A stretch of 64,000 bases of DNA from assembly GCF_012113595.1 (NCBI RefSeq), contig NZ_CP050831.1:4030001-4094000 (forward strand). The letters run 5' to 3'. The notes below the pieces were generated by a model, which was not told the origin of the DNA, ran no database searches, and saw only the letters and a list, made by a program, of their open reading frames with translations. Below are positions 43,397 through 53,244 of this stretch, in pieces (positions within the stretch are counted from its first letter, which is position 1; every line of letters starts with the position of its first letter). The stretch is from Bacteroides faecium (GTDB lineage Bacteria; Bacteroidota; Bacteroidia; Bacteroidales; Bacteroidaceae). Both the position numbers and the translations under genes were made by a program.

Positions 43397-45400
43397 ATGA
43401 AAAACAAATATAATCTAAGGACAATTTTATCCGGTGCCATTTTAACGGCATGTCTGGCCGCTTGTGATCCTCTGGGGATGGAACCGACTACTATTGTGGA
43501 TGAAGACCGTTTTTGGGAAGATGCACAGTTGTCACGCTCTTATGTCAATCAATTTTATTTATTCGTTCCGGGGGCTACCGGTGATACCTTTCAGATGGAA
43601 CAATGGTCGGATAATGCAACGGGATGGCTGGATACGCAAAGAGATACATACCGGCAGATTGATTTTAATCTACGCCATTATGACCCGTTGAACACTGTCA
43701 GTTGTTTTTCCTGGAGCAATATATGGAATGATGTATATAAGAGAATCCGTAGTGCAAATTTAGGTATTGAACGAATTTCGGGGAGCCAGTATTTGAAGGA
43801 AAATGATAGAAAGCAATTATTGGCTGAATGCTATTTCTTCCGGGGATGGTTCTATTTTGAGTTGGAGAAATATTATGGAGGAGTGCCTTATGTGGACAAG
43901 TCACTTTCGATATTTGATGAAACAATGATTCCGCGTTCTTCCCGTGAATTCATTTTTGATAAGATATTGTCTGATATGGATCAGGCTACTGCACTGTTTA
44001 ATGAGAGTGGAAACCAGTCTTCCTATGGAATGATAAGTGCTGATGTAGCTACGGCGATAAAATCGCGTGTGGCTCTTTATGCAGCTTGTGCCGCCGAAGC
44101 TTCAGCAAAAGGACTTTATGGAAATGATGAGTCCGGCAAACTTTTTGCTTTTTCAAAGCCGGCTTCCGATTATTACCGGTTGGCTTTTAATGCTGCCGGG
44201 GCATTGGTTGGAAAATATAGCTTGGAAAGGAATTATGAGGATCTGTTCACTTCAGAAACAAGTTATAAGTCTACTGAATCTATCTGGCCGGTGATGTTTA
44301 ATAAGAATGTGGCCAGGTTTAATCCGACAGGTAAAGTCGGGGTGGGACCCGACAATGGATTGTATTATGGCACGGATAAGAAATGGGGAGCGGAGTTCGG
44401 AGCTTTTCCGACTGAAGATTTGGTAGAATGTTATTATCAGAAGGATGCTGCTGACGGCAAATGGAAACAATGGTGGAAAACCAGTCAGGCACGGGATATG
44501 GGTATTACTGCCGGAGAGAACGGCACTTACTCGGGAACGTCCGCCGATTATCGCAGACTGCTTTATACGGATCGTGATGAACGTTTTTATGCTACTGTTG
44601 TTTATGATGGCTCTTATTTGAGTGCGTCGGACAACCGGAAAGATATGTATCTGATACAAACATGGATAGACAATACAACAGATCAGGATGAATTAATGGA
44701 TAACAGTGCTTTACATACAGGATATCGGGTGACTGCCAATATGGATGCTCCGGGAGGGAGAGCCAGTTCGATTACCGGTTACTATATGCGTAAGTATGCT
44801 CATTTCGATAAATACAATGATGACGGTACACTGAATCGGGAACAACGGCAGACTTGCTATTTTCATATTCGTTATGCAGAAGTTCTGTTGAATTATGTGG
44901 AGGCTTCTATCAAATTGGGCGAAGGGGATGCCGAAAGTAAACTTAATGAAATTCGTGACCGTGCAGGATTGGATAAATTTGATGCGGCTGTAGTAGGACA
45001 TGATTTATGGGAAGAATATCAATTGCAGCGTCGTGTGGAATTTGCATTCGAAGTGCCTGCGCAACGTTATTTTGATTTGCTCCGTTGGGGAGAAGCTGAT
45101 GGCAAGTCGGTAATTCCGGAATTGAACAGAGGCCCCAAAACTATGCGTATATTCAGAAAAGGACAGGAAAGGCCGACAGACGAGGCACAGACGAAAAACT
45201 TTAAGCCCGGAACTCCGGCAGAAGTAGGCGAGGAAGGTTACTTTGTTCCTAAAATAGAGACGGTCATACTTACTTATGATAATTATCAAAAGAAATTTGA
45301 TAATGCGCGCTATTATTTTGTACCATTCTCGGAATCTATGATTAGCAGTTACAGTGGATTGGTGCAAAATCCGGGATGGACAGGATTTAACTATAAATAA
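43397..45400 (+). CDS. SusD/RagB-family surface lipoprotein
   Basis: The 667-aa protein has a lipoprotein signal ending LAAC (Cys23) and the SusD fold: TPR-like helices (ERISGSQYLKENDRKQLLAE, CYFFRGWFYFELEKYYGGVP), the RagB region with NEIRDRAGLDKFDA, and the conserved C-terminal EEYQLQRRVEFAFEVPAQRY then FDLLRWGE. It closes over its SusC partner and binds substrate at the cell surface. A lipoprotein gene of unknown type follows after 18 bp. Confidence 0.95.
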   Translation: MKNKYNLRTILSGAILTACLAACDPLGMEPTTIVDEDRFWEDAQLSRSYVNQFYLFVPGATGDTFQMEQWSDNATGWLDTQRDTYRQIDFNLRHYDPLNTVSCFSWSNIWNDVYKRIRSANLGIERISGSQYLKENDRKQLLAECYFFRGWFYFELEKYYGGVPYVDKSLSIFDETMIPRSSREFIFDKILSDMDQATALFNESGNQSSYGMISADVATAIKSRVALYAACAAEASAKGLYGNDESGKLFAFSKPASDYYRLAFNAAGALVGKYSLERNYEDLFTSETSYKSTESIWPVMFNKNVARFNPTGKVGVGPDNGLYYGTDKKWGAEFGAFPTEDLVECYYQKDAADGKWKQWWKTSQARDMGITAGENGTYSGTSADYRRLLYTDRDERFYATVVYDGSYLSASDNRKDMYLIQTWIDNTTDQDELMDNSALHTGYRVTANMDAPGGRASSITGYYMRKYAHFDKYNDDGTLNREQRQTCYFHIRYAEVLLNYVEASIKLGEGDAESKLNEIRDRAGLDKFDAAVVGHDLWEEYQLQRRVEFAFEVPAQRYFDLLRWGEADGKSVIPELNRGPKTMRIFRKGQERPTDEAQTKNFKPGTPAEVGEEGYFVPKIETVILTYDNYQKKFDNARYYFVPFSESMISSYSGLVQNPGWTGFNYK

Positions 45401-45418
45401 ATGTTTAACTGATAATAT

Positions 45419-46171
45419 ATGAATGAAATGAAAATATTGACGAAATTATATTTCCTTTTGATAGTTCCTATGGTACTTGCAGGATGTGAAGCAGGACTCG
45501 AATACGAGGAAGTGCCGGAAAATGTATATAATAATGTAGAGCTGGGAACAAATATGTGCAATATTTACTCCAGGCAGTTCTTCAACAATCAGATTTATGC
45601 TAAAAACTGGGACCGATGGGTGGAGGAGTATGTTGCCCAGGCTACTATCGGCAATTATCAGAGTGAGAAAGATTATACTAATAATACATCTACTTCTCTT
45701 ACGATTTTGGGACAGGCCATTGCTCCGGGTGCAACGGTGAAAGTGAAGAATACGCTTACTACGGAAGATGATTCTTCCGCTCCAGATGGAAAAGTGTACG
45801 TAATCAATGCTTTTGCAGATAAATATGCAATTTACAATCACTATACATCCGGTAGTTATCTGTTTGATGCTTCGAAGTTCACCGGTGATTTTAAACTAGT
45901 CGATAAGGACGGTAATCCGTTGGATGCTTCTGTCACTCAAAGTGGGTATATCAAAATGCCGGTGGATATAAAACAACTAGTAGTGGCTATTGTGATGTCT
46001 GACACAAATGGAGGTTTTCAGATTGACCCCGTAGGAGATGCTCCGACTTTGGGAGTACCTAATGATTTTAGCCAACCACGCAGATATCTGGTTACTAACA
46101 TTGCCCGGCGTCCTGACGGTAAGCCGGCAGCACAACGCTTGTATGAAATAAGAATACAGTTATTGCCGTAA
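45419..46171 (+). CDS. Third-gene lipoprotein of the susCD operon
   Basis: The 250-aa protein (Met at 45428 is an equal start candidate) has a lipoprotein signal ending VLAGC. The rest is beta-rich: AQATIGNYQSEKDYTNNTST, AIAPGATVKVKNTLTTEDDS, DGKPAAQRLYEIRIQLLP. The YLVTNIARRPDGKPAAQRLY stretch recalls the C-termini of DUF1735/SGBP-type proteins that accompany SusCD pairs, but I do not recognise the family firmly. By position it is probably an accessory glycan-binding or capping lipoprotein on the surface. Confidence 0.65.
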   Translation: MNEMKILTKLYFLLIVPMVLAGCEAGLEYEEVPENVYNNVELGTNMCNIYSRQFFNNQIYAKNWDRWVEEYVAQATIGNYQSEKDYTNNTSTSLTILGQAIAPGATVKVKNTLTTEDDSSAPDGKVYVINAFADKYAIYNHYTSGSYLFDASKFTGDFKLVDKDGNPLDASVTQSGYIKMPVDIKQLVVAIVMSDTNGGFQIDPVGDAPTLGVPNDFSQPRRYLVTNIARRPDGKPAAQRLYEIRIQLLP

Positions 46172-46331
46172 AACAGTGAAATGACCTCTTAATTTGCTAT
46201 CCCTCTGTTTCTATTCTCTATTATATAAATAAGTAGAGAAATGAGACAGGGGGATTTCTTTTGCATAAATTCTTTTTTTTGTTTTTAACCGAAAATCTAT
46301 TATCTTTACCCTAAATTTTAAATGGAAAATA

Positions 46332-46937
46332 ATGATGAGAAACTTTAAACTGTTTTCTTTCTTTATGTTTGTTATAGGGGGAATCTTTTTTATCTCTTGT
46401 GAATCTTCACTGCAAAAGACGCAAACTTCTTCGGGAAATGCTGCATTGGATAATATCTTCGAGCGCAAAAGCGTGCGCACTTATCTGAATAAAGGAGTGG
46501 AGAAAGAGAAAATCGACTTAATGCTTCGTGCCGGAATGGCTGCGCCTTCGGGAAAGGACGTACGTCCCTGGGAGTTTGTCGTAGTGACCGACCGTGCCAA
46601 GCTGGATTCGATGGCTGCCGCACTTCCTTATGCTAAAATGTTGACGCAGGCTCGTAATGCCATTGTTGTTTGTGGGGACTCTGCACGTTCGTCTTATTGG
46701 TACTTAGACTGCTCTGCTGCCACCCAGAATATTCTGCTGGCTGCCGAAAGCCTGGGATTGGGGGCTGTATGGACAGCAGCTTATCCTTATGAAGACCGTA
46801 TGCAGGTAGTACGCAAGTATACCGGGCTTCCGGAGAATATTCTTCCGCTTTGTGTCATTCCTTTTGGCTATCCGGCTACAAAAGAGAACCCGAAACAGAA
46901 ATTTGACGAGAAAAAGATACATTATAATCAGTATTAG
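46332..46937 (+). CDS. Lipoprotein-anchored nitroreductase-family enzyme
   Basis: The 201-aa protein has an unusual lipoprotein signal (FFMFVIGGIFFISC) ahead of a nitroreductase fold (about 40-195): NIFERKSVRTYLNKGVEKEK, RAGMAAPSGKDVRPWEFVVV, AATQNILLAAESLGLGAVWT, PFGYPATKE. The family binds FMN and reduces nitro compounds, quinones or flavins with NAD(P)H. Placement outside the cytoplasm is odd because NAD(P)H is absent there; another electron source or a different function is possible. It sits alone between the susCD operon and the symporter genes. Confidence 0.82.
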   Translation: MMRNFKLFSFFMFVIGGIFFISCESSLQKTQTSSGNAALDNIFERKSVRTYLNKGVEKEKIDLMLRAGMAAPSGKDVRPWEFVVVTDRAKLDSMAAALPYAKMLTQARNAIVVCGDSARSSYWYLDCSAATQNILLAAESLGLGAVWTAAYPYEDRMQVVRKYTGLPENILPLCVIPFGYPATKENPKQKFDEKKIHYNQY

Positions 46938-46948
46938 TAAACAAAAGT

Positions 46949-46978
46949 TTTGTCTTTTCAATAAATTCCTTACATTTG
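46949..46978 (+). promoter_or_regulatory. Promoter of the symporter operon
   Basis: TTTG (46949-46952), an 18-bp spacer and TACATTTG (46971-46978) match both Bacteroides promoter elements. The small accessory gene starts 30 bp downstream. Confidence 0.75.
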
Positions 46979-47008
46979 CGCCTTAATTGATTAAAATCTG
47001 ATACGCAA

Positions 47009-47134
47009 ATGTTTGGAATAGAAGACCCTTTTATCATTATGCCATACCTGCTTTCGGTGGTATGCGTGATTTTTGCTGCCTGGTTCGGGCTGAAATATTG
47101 GAATAAGGACGACGAAAAAGACGAAACTCGATGA
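47009..47134 (+). CDS. Symporter small accessory protein, 41 aa
   Basis: This short gene encodes MFGIEDPFIIMPYLLSVVCV, then IFAAWFGLKYWNKDDEKDET and a final Arg: one membrane helix and a charged cytoplasmic tail. Its stop codon overlaps the ATG of the sodium symporter gene (ATGA), so translation is coupled. The protein matches the small partner often found before SSS-family symporters in anaerobes. It is probably a subunit or assembly factor of the transporter at the inner membrane. Confidence 0.82.
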   Translation: MFGIEDPFIIMPYLLSVVCVIFAAWFGLKYWNKDDEKDETR

Positions 47135-48684
47135 ATACTTTTACACTTGGGCTGATTGTGGTGGCTTATCTGCTGTCACTTGCTTACTTAGGCTTTTTAG
47201 GATATAAGAAAACGACGTCTACCAGTGATTACTTGGTAGGGGGACGACAGATGAATCCTATCGTAATGGCACTCTCTTATGGTGCTACGTTTATTTCCGC
47301 ATCTGCTATCGTGGGTTTTGGAGGCGTGGCTGCTGCTTTCGGAATGGGTATCCAGTGGCTGTGTTTCCTTAATATGTTTATCGGAGTTGTCATAGCCTTT
47401 ATTTTCTTCGGGTTACGCACCCGGCGTATGGGGGCAAAACTAAACGTGAGCACTTTCCCTCAATTATTAGGCCGGCATTTCCGTTCACGTAATATACAGG
47501 TATTTATTGCTGCTGTTATTTTCATTGGGATGCCACTTTATGCGGCAGTTGTAATGAAAGGCGGAGCAGTGTTTATCGAGCAGATCTTTCAGATAGACTT
47601 CAATATCTCCTTATTGATATTTACATTGGTGATTGCCGCTTATGTTATTGCAGGCGGTATGAAAGGTGTAATGTACACGGATGCTTTACAGGCAGTTATC
47701 ATGTTTGGGTGTATGCTGTTTCTGTTGTTCTCTTTATATCAGGTACTTGATATGAATTTTGTGGAGGCTAATAAAGAATTGACTGCCATTGCTCCGCTAG
47801 TCCCGGAAAAGTTTAAGGCGTTGGGGCATCAGGGATGGACGGCTATGCCTGTGACGGGTTCTCCACAATGGTATTCATTGGTTACTTCTCTTATTTTAGG
47901 AGTTGGAATCGGCTGTCTTGCGCAACCGCAGCTAGTAGTTCGTTTTATGACTGTGGAGAGTGGCAAACAGTTGAATCGTGGTGTGTTTATCGGTTGTTTC
48001 TTTCTGATTATAACGGTAGGCGCCATCTATCATGCCGGAGCGTTGAGCAATCTTTTCTTCCTGAAGACAGAAGGGGCGGTTGCAACGGAGGTAGTAGAGG
48101 ATATTGATAAGATTATTCCATATTTTATTAATAAGGCAATGCCCGACTGGTTTGCAGCACTCTTTATGTTGTGCATCCTTTCAGCCAGTATGTCTACACT
48201 TAGTTCACAGTTTCATACGATGGGAGCTTCGGTAGGTTCGGATATTTACGGAACTTATAAACCGCGCTCACGGGGTAAACTTACTAATGTAATCCGTCTT
48301 GGCGTATTGTTTTCTATTTTAGTCAGCTATATTATTTGCTATATGTTGCCCCATGATATTATTGCCCGTGGAACTTCTATCTTTATGGGAATCTGTGCGG
48401 CTGCTTTCCTGCCGGCTTATTTCTGTGCTTTATATTGGAAGAAAGCTACCAAACAGGGGGTAATGGCAAGTCTTTGGGTGGGAACTGTCGGCAGTTTGTT
48501 CGCTCTCGTATTCCTGCATCAGAAAGAATCTGCCGCATTGGGTGTCTGCAAGGCTCTGTTCGGACGGGATGTGTTGATTACCACTTATCCTTTCCCGGTC
48601 ATTGACCCGATATTGTTTGCTCTGCCTTTATCGGTATTAGCTATTGTCGCGGTTAGTTTGCTAACCTATAAAAACAGGTATTGA
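47131..48684 (+). CDS. Sodium:solute symporter (SSS family)
   Basis: The 517-aa protein has about thirteen membrane helices and SSS motifs: TSTSDYLVGGRQMNPIVMAL, ASAIVGFGGVAAAFGMGIQW and AYVIAGGMKGVMYTDALQAV. A substrate of the family (sugar, amino acid, vitamin or carboxylate) cannot be assigned. It overlaps the 41-aa accessory gene by 4 bp and converges with the lytic transglycosylase gene, with only 10 bp between the stops. Confidence 0.9.
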   Translation: MNTFTLGLIVVAYLLSLAYLGFLGYKKTTSTSDYLVGGRQMNPIVMALSYGATFISASAIVGFGGVAAAFGMGIQWLCFLNMFIGVVIAFIFFGLRTRRMGAKLNVSTFPQLLGRHFRSRNIQVFIAAVIFIGMPLYAAVVMKGGAVFIEQIFQIDFNISLLIFTLVIAAYVIAGGMKGVMYTDALQAVIMFGCMLFLLFSLYQVLDMNFVEANKELTAIAPLVPEKFKALGHQGWTAMPVTGSPQWYSLVTSLILGVGIGCLAQPQLVVRFMTVESGKQLNRGVFIGCFFLIITVGAIYHAGALSNLFFLKTEGAVATEVVEDIDKIIPYFINKAMPDWFAALFMLCILSASMSTLSSQFHTMGASVGSDIYGTYKPRSRGKLTNVIRLGVLFSILVSYIICYMLPHDIIARGTSIFMGICAAAFLPAYFCALYWKKATKQGVMASLWVGTVGSLFALVFLHQKESAALGVCKALFGRDVLITTYPFPVIDPILFALPLSVLAIVAVSLLTYKNRY

Positions 48685-48694
48685 GTTACTTTCT

Positions 48695-50086
48695 TTACGC
48701 TTTGATTTTCTTTTTATAAGATTCATAGCGCGACATAATATCGCGAACGAAATTGTAAGTCTCTATGCCACGGAAGTAACCGTTTTTACAAACGGGGTCG
48801 GTGAAGTATTCTTCATTGCTTTTGAGTAAGATGAAGTTTTCTACATTATCTTTCCATACCAGTTTGTTTTTCCCGTATTTCTCGGCTAGTGCCATGGCAT
48901 CGTAAATATGTCCTAAACCGGCATTGTAGGAAGCGAGGATAAAGTTGAGACGTTCCTCTTTATCGGGAATCATGCTGAAACTACGGTCGGTGGCAGTGAT
49001 ATACTTGATAGCGGCCTTGACACTCTCTTCCGGGTTTTGTTCTTTTCCAGGTGGCACTCCCATTGCCCGGGCAGTAGCAGGCATTAGCTGCATGAGTCCT
49101 TTGGCGCCTGCCCAGGATACGGCTGTTGTGTCAAAATTGGATTCCGTATAAGCCAGAGACGCAAGCATACGCCAATCCCATCCGATGTCTTTGGAATACT
49201 TTTTGAATAGTTCATCATAATGGGAAATCTTTCCCTCTCTCAATGAAAGGATAGGAGAGTGGGGCATCATTTTACTGTTTTCAAAGTAACGTTTCATACT
49301 GGCAGTATAGGCAGGAGAAGTCATGTTCTCCTGATGCCATTTAGTGGCGGCTTCGGCTAGTTCCGGGCTGTCTTTCCGTACCGCCCAGGAAGAACGCTGG
49401 TCGAAGCTGATAGACAGGTTTATGTCCAGATTGGGATAATACGTCTTATTAAGTTTTGCCAAATCATTGTCGGCCACAGTATATGGTATTTTACCTTGCG
49501 CCACTTGTGTGATTAAGTCCTCGGTAGTGATACTGTCATTGTTCACTTCATGGATTTGGATGCCGCCGCCCAGTTCGCTGTTCAGGTTGACAAGGCGGTC
49601 ATAATACTTTCCGGGTTTCACATAGACATCTTTTCCAATCAGTTCGGTGACATCTTTCAAAGGTTTCTGTTTTCCTCTTCCTTGCTGAACAATCACTTGA
49701 TGGGTAATCACATCTTCGCCGCAATAAAGAAGGCTGTCTTTCCATTCTTTAGTTATGGGTAAGTTGTAGGCAATCATGTCCCCTTCACCTGCCAGTAATT
49801 TCCGGATCAGTTCGTCGACGTTATTGGCGACTTCGATTCTGAGTTTTAATCCCAGGCTTTTGGCAAACTGTTCGCTGAGTTCATACTGGAATCCCATCTC
49901 CTGTCCCCGGTATATGAAATATGAAGTGGAGCTATACAATGTCAATACAACCAATTCGCCGCTATCTTTTATTTGCGAAAGATCGCGTGCGGATTCGTCC
50001 GTCTTACTATGTTGCTTGTTCCGGCATCCGATTACACAGCAGAATAATACAAGGAATAAAGGGATAATCAGTGTCTTGACATTCAT
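48695..50086 (-). CDS. MltF-like membrane-bound lytic transglycosylase
   Basis: The 463-aa lipoprotein (signal ending CCVIGC) joins a periplasmic solute-binding-like domain (about 40-275; SGELVVLTLYSSTSYFIYRG) to a goose-lysozyme-type SLT domain (about 285-450) with the catalytic Glu in AYTESNFD and the motif AGAKGLMQLMPATARAMG. It cleaves peptidoglycan glycan strands, and the binding domain may regulate this. An ATG nine bases upstream (50095) is an equal alternative. It is probably in one operon with udk, 38 bp upstream. Confidence 0.9.
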   Translation of the reverse strand: MNVKTLIIPLFLVLFCCVIGCRNKQHSKTDESARDLSQIKDSGELVVLTLYSSTSYFIYRGQEMGFQYELSEQFAKSLGLKLRIEVANNVDELIRKLLAGEGDMIAYNLPITKEWKDSLLYCGEDVITHQVIVQQGRGKQKPLKDVTELIGKDVYVKPGKYYDRLVNLNSELGGGIQIHEVNNDSITTEDLITQVAQGKIPYTVADNDLAKLNKTYYPNLDINLSISFDQRSSWAVRKDSPELAEAATKWHQENMTSPAYTASMKRYFENSKMMPHSPILSLREGKISHYDELFKKYSKDIGWDWRMLASLAYTESNFDTTAVSWAGAKGLMQLMPATARAMGVPPGKEQNPEESVKAAIKYITATDRSFSMIPDKEERLNFILASYNAGLGHIYDAMALAEKYGKNKLVWKDNVENFILLKSNEEYFTDPVCKNGYFRGIETYNFVRDIMSRYESYKKKIKA

Positions 50087-50124
50087 ACCTGACATTTTGG
50101 TTTTTAACTCTCAACTCTCCATTC

Positions 50125-50736
50125 TCAACTCTTCAAGTGCTTCTTGATGTACATGGTCAGTATATCAATAGCTACCTTGTTGCTACCGCCTTCGGGCACA
50201 ATAAGGTCGGCATAACGTTTGCAAGGTTCGATAAATTGCAGGTGCATCGGCTTCAGAACCCGTGTGTAGCGTTCCATTACAGCTTCGGCGGTACGTCCGC
50301 GCTCGATGACATCTCTTTGGATAACACGTATCAAACGTTCGTCGGGATCGGCATCTACGAATATTTTAAGGTCCATCATATTACGTAGTTTCTTGTCGCA
50401 TAAGGCAAGGATTCCTTCGATAATAACGACTTCTCGTGGCTCGATATGAATAGTTTCGGGCTGGCGGGTGCATGTCAGATAAGAATAGGTGGGCTGTTCG
50501 ATGCTCTTTCCTTCTTTCAGTGTCATGACATGTTTGGAGAGCAAACTCCATTCAAAAGCATCCGGATGGTCAAAATTAATATTCTGGCGTTCTTCGACCG
50601 GGACGTGGCTACTATCCTTGTAGTATGAGTCCTGAGGTAATAATACTACTTCCCCTGCGGGGAGGCTTTCTACGATTTTTCGTACGACGGTGGTCTTTCC
50701 GGAGCCAGTTCCGCCTGCTATTCCTATAATTAACAT
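50125..50736 (-). CDS. udk: Uridine kinase
   Basis: The 203-aa enzyme phosphorylates uridine and cytidine in pyrimidine salvage. It has the P-loop GGTGSGKTT (residues 7-15), DSYYKDSSHVPVEERQNINF, the YSYLTCTRQPETI lid region and RLIRVIQRDVIERGRTAEAV. I start at 50736 because the P-loop normally begins within ten residues of the N-terminus; the reading from 50778 adds fourteen residues unlike the family. The divergent Dabb gene lies 101 bp away. Confidence 0.93.
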   Translation of the reverse strand: MLIIGIAGGTGSGKTTVVRKIVESLPAGEVVLLPQDSYYKDSSHVPVEERQNINFDHPDAFEWSLLSKHVMTLKEGKSIEQPTYSYLTCTRQPETIHIEPREVVIIEGILALCDKKLRNMMDLKIFVDADPDERLIRVIQRDVIERGRTAEAVMERYTRVLKPMHLQFIEPCKRYADLIVPEGGSNKVAIDILTMYIKKHLKS

Positions 50737-50837
50737 CTCTTTAAGTGTATATTTGAACCAAATAGAGTAAATTTGCATTGTTTATGCAAAGTATTAACAA
50801 GACAAATATAGAAACAATTCATTAAAATAACAACGTA

Positions 50838-51137
50838 ATGGTAAAACACATTGTATTATTTAAGTTAAAAGACGAAGTTTCTGCCGAAGAGAAGCGGGCA
50901 GTTATGACAAAATTCAAGGAAGCAATAGAAGCGCTTCCTGCTAAAATCTCCGTAATCCGGAAAGTTGAAGTCGGATTGAATATGAATCCCGGAGAAACGT
51001 GGAATATTGCACTTTATAGTGAGTTTGATACTCTGGAAGACGTGAAATACTATGCGACGCATCCCGACCATGTAGCTGCCGGTAAGATTCTGGCTGAGAC
51101 GAAGGAAAGCCGTGCGTGTGTAGATTATGAATTATAA
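50838..51137 (+). CDS. Dabb-family stress-responsive A/B barrel protein
   Basis: The 99-aa protein starts MVKHIVLFKLKDEVSAEEKR and contains NPGETWNIALYSEFDTLEDV and YATHPDHVAAGKIL, all typical of the dimeric alpha/beta barrel Dabb family. Members include plant stress proteins and small bacterial enzymes; the role here is unknown. The dsbD gene follows after 17 bp and may be co-transcribed. Confidence 0.88.
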   Translation: MVKHIVLFKLKDEVSAEEKRAVMTKFKEAIEALPAKISVIRKVEVGLNMNPGETWNIALYSEFDTLEDVKYYATHPDHVAAGKILAETKESRACVDYEL

Positions 51138-51154
51138 CCCCCCAATTATTGAAA

Positions 51155-53215
51155 ATGAAAAAGTTTATTTCTTTTCTGCTTTTAAGCTTTGTGGTTTATG
51201 CTTTGCAGGCACAGATCAAAGATCCGGTAAAGTTCAAGACTGAGTTGAATACTCTTTCTGATACGGAAGCGGAGATTGTATTTACCGCTACCATTGATAA
51301 CGGGTGGCATGTTTATTCTACCGAACTTGGAGATGGCGGACCTATTTCTGCGACATTCAATGTTGATAAGAAGAGTGGTCTGGAGCTTGCCGGAAAATTG
51401 AAACCGGTTGGCAAGGAAGTGGCTACTTTCGACAAATTGTTTGAAATGAAAGTGCGCTACTTTGAGAATACTGCAAAGTTCATTCAGAAAGTAAAACTCA
51501 CAGGTGGAGCTTATGAAATAGAAGGATATCTGGAGTATGGAGCTTGCGACGACGAGAGTTGCCTTCCGCCTACCGAGGTTCCGTTCAAGTTCTCCGGGGT
51601 AACGAAAGCCGGAAATGCGGCTGCGGTTAAGACAGAACAACCGGAGAAAAAAGAACCGGAGAAAAAGGAAGAACCTGCTCCCGCTCCTGCCGAAGTGAAA
51701 GATTCTGCCGCTATGATGGAACTGGTGCCCGCCACTCCGGCGGATGCGGCTACGGATATTCAGCCTGCCGTTGCATCCAGTGAACTTTGGAAGCCAGTTA
51801 TCAGCGACTTGCAAGCATTGGGCGAAGAACATGGTCAGGAAGATATGTCCTGGATCTATATTTTTATAACAGGTTTCCTTGGCGGATTAATCGCTTTATT
51901 CACTCCTTGTGTGTGGCCGATTATCCCTATGACAGTCAGCTTCTTCCTGAAACGCAGTAAAGATAAAAAGAAAGGTATCCGGGATGCGTGGACATATGGT
52001 GCGTCCATCGTTGTGATTTATGTAGTGTTGGGATTGGCTATTACATTGATTTTCGGTGCCAGCGCGTTGAATGCTTTGTCTACCAATGCCATCTTTAATA
52101 TTCTTTTCTTCCTGATGCTGGTGATTTTCGCAGCTTCGTTCTTTGGAGCATTCGAAATCAGACTACCGTCGAAGTGGGGAAATGCGGTAGATAGCAAAGC
52201 GGAATCCACCACCGGATTACTGAGTATTTTTCTGATGGCTTTCACGCTTTCATTGGTTTCTTTCTCTTGCACAGGTCCGATTATCGGATTCTTGCTGGTA
52301 CAGGTATCTACGACAGGAAGCGTTGTGGCTCCGGCAATCGGTATGCTGGGCTTCGCCATTGCATTGGCTTTGCCGTTCACCCTGTTCGCATTGTTCCCGT
52401 CATGGCTGAAATCTATGCCGAAATCAGGCGGATGGATGAATGTTATCAAAGTAACGCTGGGTTTCCTTGAACTGGCATTCGCGCTTAAATTCTTATCAGT
52501 AGCCGACCTGGCCTATGGATGGAGACTGCTTGACCGTGAAACATTCCTTGCTTTGTGGATTGTTATTTTTGCTTTGCTTGGATTCTATCTGTTGGGTAAG
52601 ATTAAATTCCCGCATGATGACGATGATAATAAGGTAGGAGTTAGCCGCTTCTTTATGGCGCTGATCTCTTTGGCATTTGCCGTATATATGGTTCCCGGTT
52701 TGTGGGGAGCACCTTTGAAAGCGGTAAGTGCATTTGCTCCGCCTATGCAGACGCAGGACTTCAATTTGTATAAGAATGACGTACATGCAAAATTCGACGA
52801 CTATGATTTAGGTATGGAATATGCGCGTCTGAATGGAAAGCCTGTTATGCTCGACTTTACTGGATATGGTTGTGTAAACTGCCGTAAGATGGAAGCAGCA
52901 GTATGGACTGACCCGAAAGTGAGTGATTTGATTAATAACGACTATGTATTGATTACACTGTACGTGGACAACAAGACTCCGTTGACTGAAACTGTGAAGA
53001 TTGTAGAGAACGGAACAGAACGTACCTTGCGTACTGTCGGTGATAAATGGAGTTATCTGCAACGTGTGAAGTTTGGTGCGAACGCCCAGCCTTTCTATGT
53101 ATTGCTCGATAATCAGGGTAAACCTTTGAACAAGTCGTATGCTTACAACGAGGATATTCCTAAGTACATCGAGTTCTTGCAGACAGGATTGGAAAACTAT
53201 AAAAAAGGGAAATAA
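51155..53215 (+). CDS. dsbD: DsbD-type thiol:disulfide interchange protein
   Basis: The 686-aa protein carries electrons from cytoplasmic thioredoxin to periplasmic thiols. It has a signal peptide, an N-terminal DsbD-alpha domain with the Cys pair in YGACDDESCLPP, an acidic Pro/Ala/Glu linker (about 155-205), eight membrane helices with the Cys motifs FTPCVWPIIP and SFSCTGPIIG, and a C-terminal thioredoxin domain with GYGCVNCRKME. I choose the ATG at 51155 over a TTG at 51149. A strong terminator follows. Confidence 0.92.
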   Translation: MKKFISFLLLSFVVYALQAQIKDPVKFKTELNTLSDTEAEIVFTATIDNGWHVYSTELGDGGPISATFNVDKKSGLELAGKLKPVGKEVATFDKLFEMKVRYFENTAKFIQKVKLTGGAYEIEGYLEYGACDDESCLPPTEVPFKFSGVTKAGNAAAVKTEQPEKKEPEKKEEPAPAPAEVKDSAAMMELVPATPADAATDIQPAVASSELWKPVISDLQALGEEHGQEDMSWIYIFITGFLGGLIALFTPCVWPIIPMTVSFFLKRSKDKKKGIRDAWTYGASIVVIYVVLGLAITLIFGASALNALSTNAIFNILFFLMLVIFAASFFGAFEIRLPSKWGNAVDSKAESTTGLLSIFLMAFTLSLVSFSCTGPIIGFLLVQVSTTGSVVAPAIGMLGFAIALALPFTLFALFPSWLKSMPKSGGWMNVIKVTLGFLELAFALKFLSVADLAYGWRLLDRETFLALWIVIFALLGFYLLGKIKFPHDDDDNKVGVSRFFMALISLAFAVYMVPGLWGAPLKAVSAFAPPMQTQDFNLYKNDVHAKFDDYDLGMEYARLNGKPVMLDFTGYGCVNCRKMEAAVWTDPKVSDLINNDYVLITLYVDNKTPLTETVKIVENGTERTLRTVGDKWSYLQRVKFGANAQPFYVLLDNQGKPLNKSYAYNEDIPKYIEFLQTGLENYKKGK

Positions 53216-53244
53216 CAACAGTTTTCCTGATAGACTGATAATAG

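Noticed and set aside
46211..46480. 89-aa minus-strand reading frame at the start of the nitroreductase gene
   Set aside because: It overlaps the signal peptide region of the nitroreductase, has no recognisable domain, and its first codons lie inside that gene.
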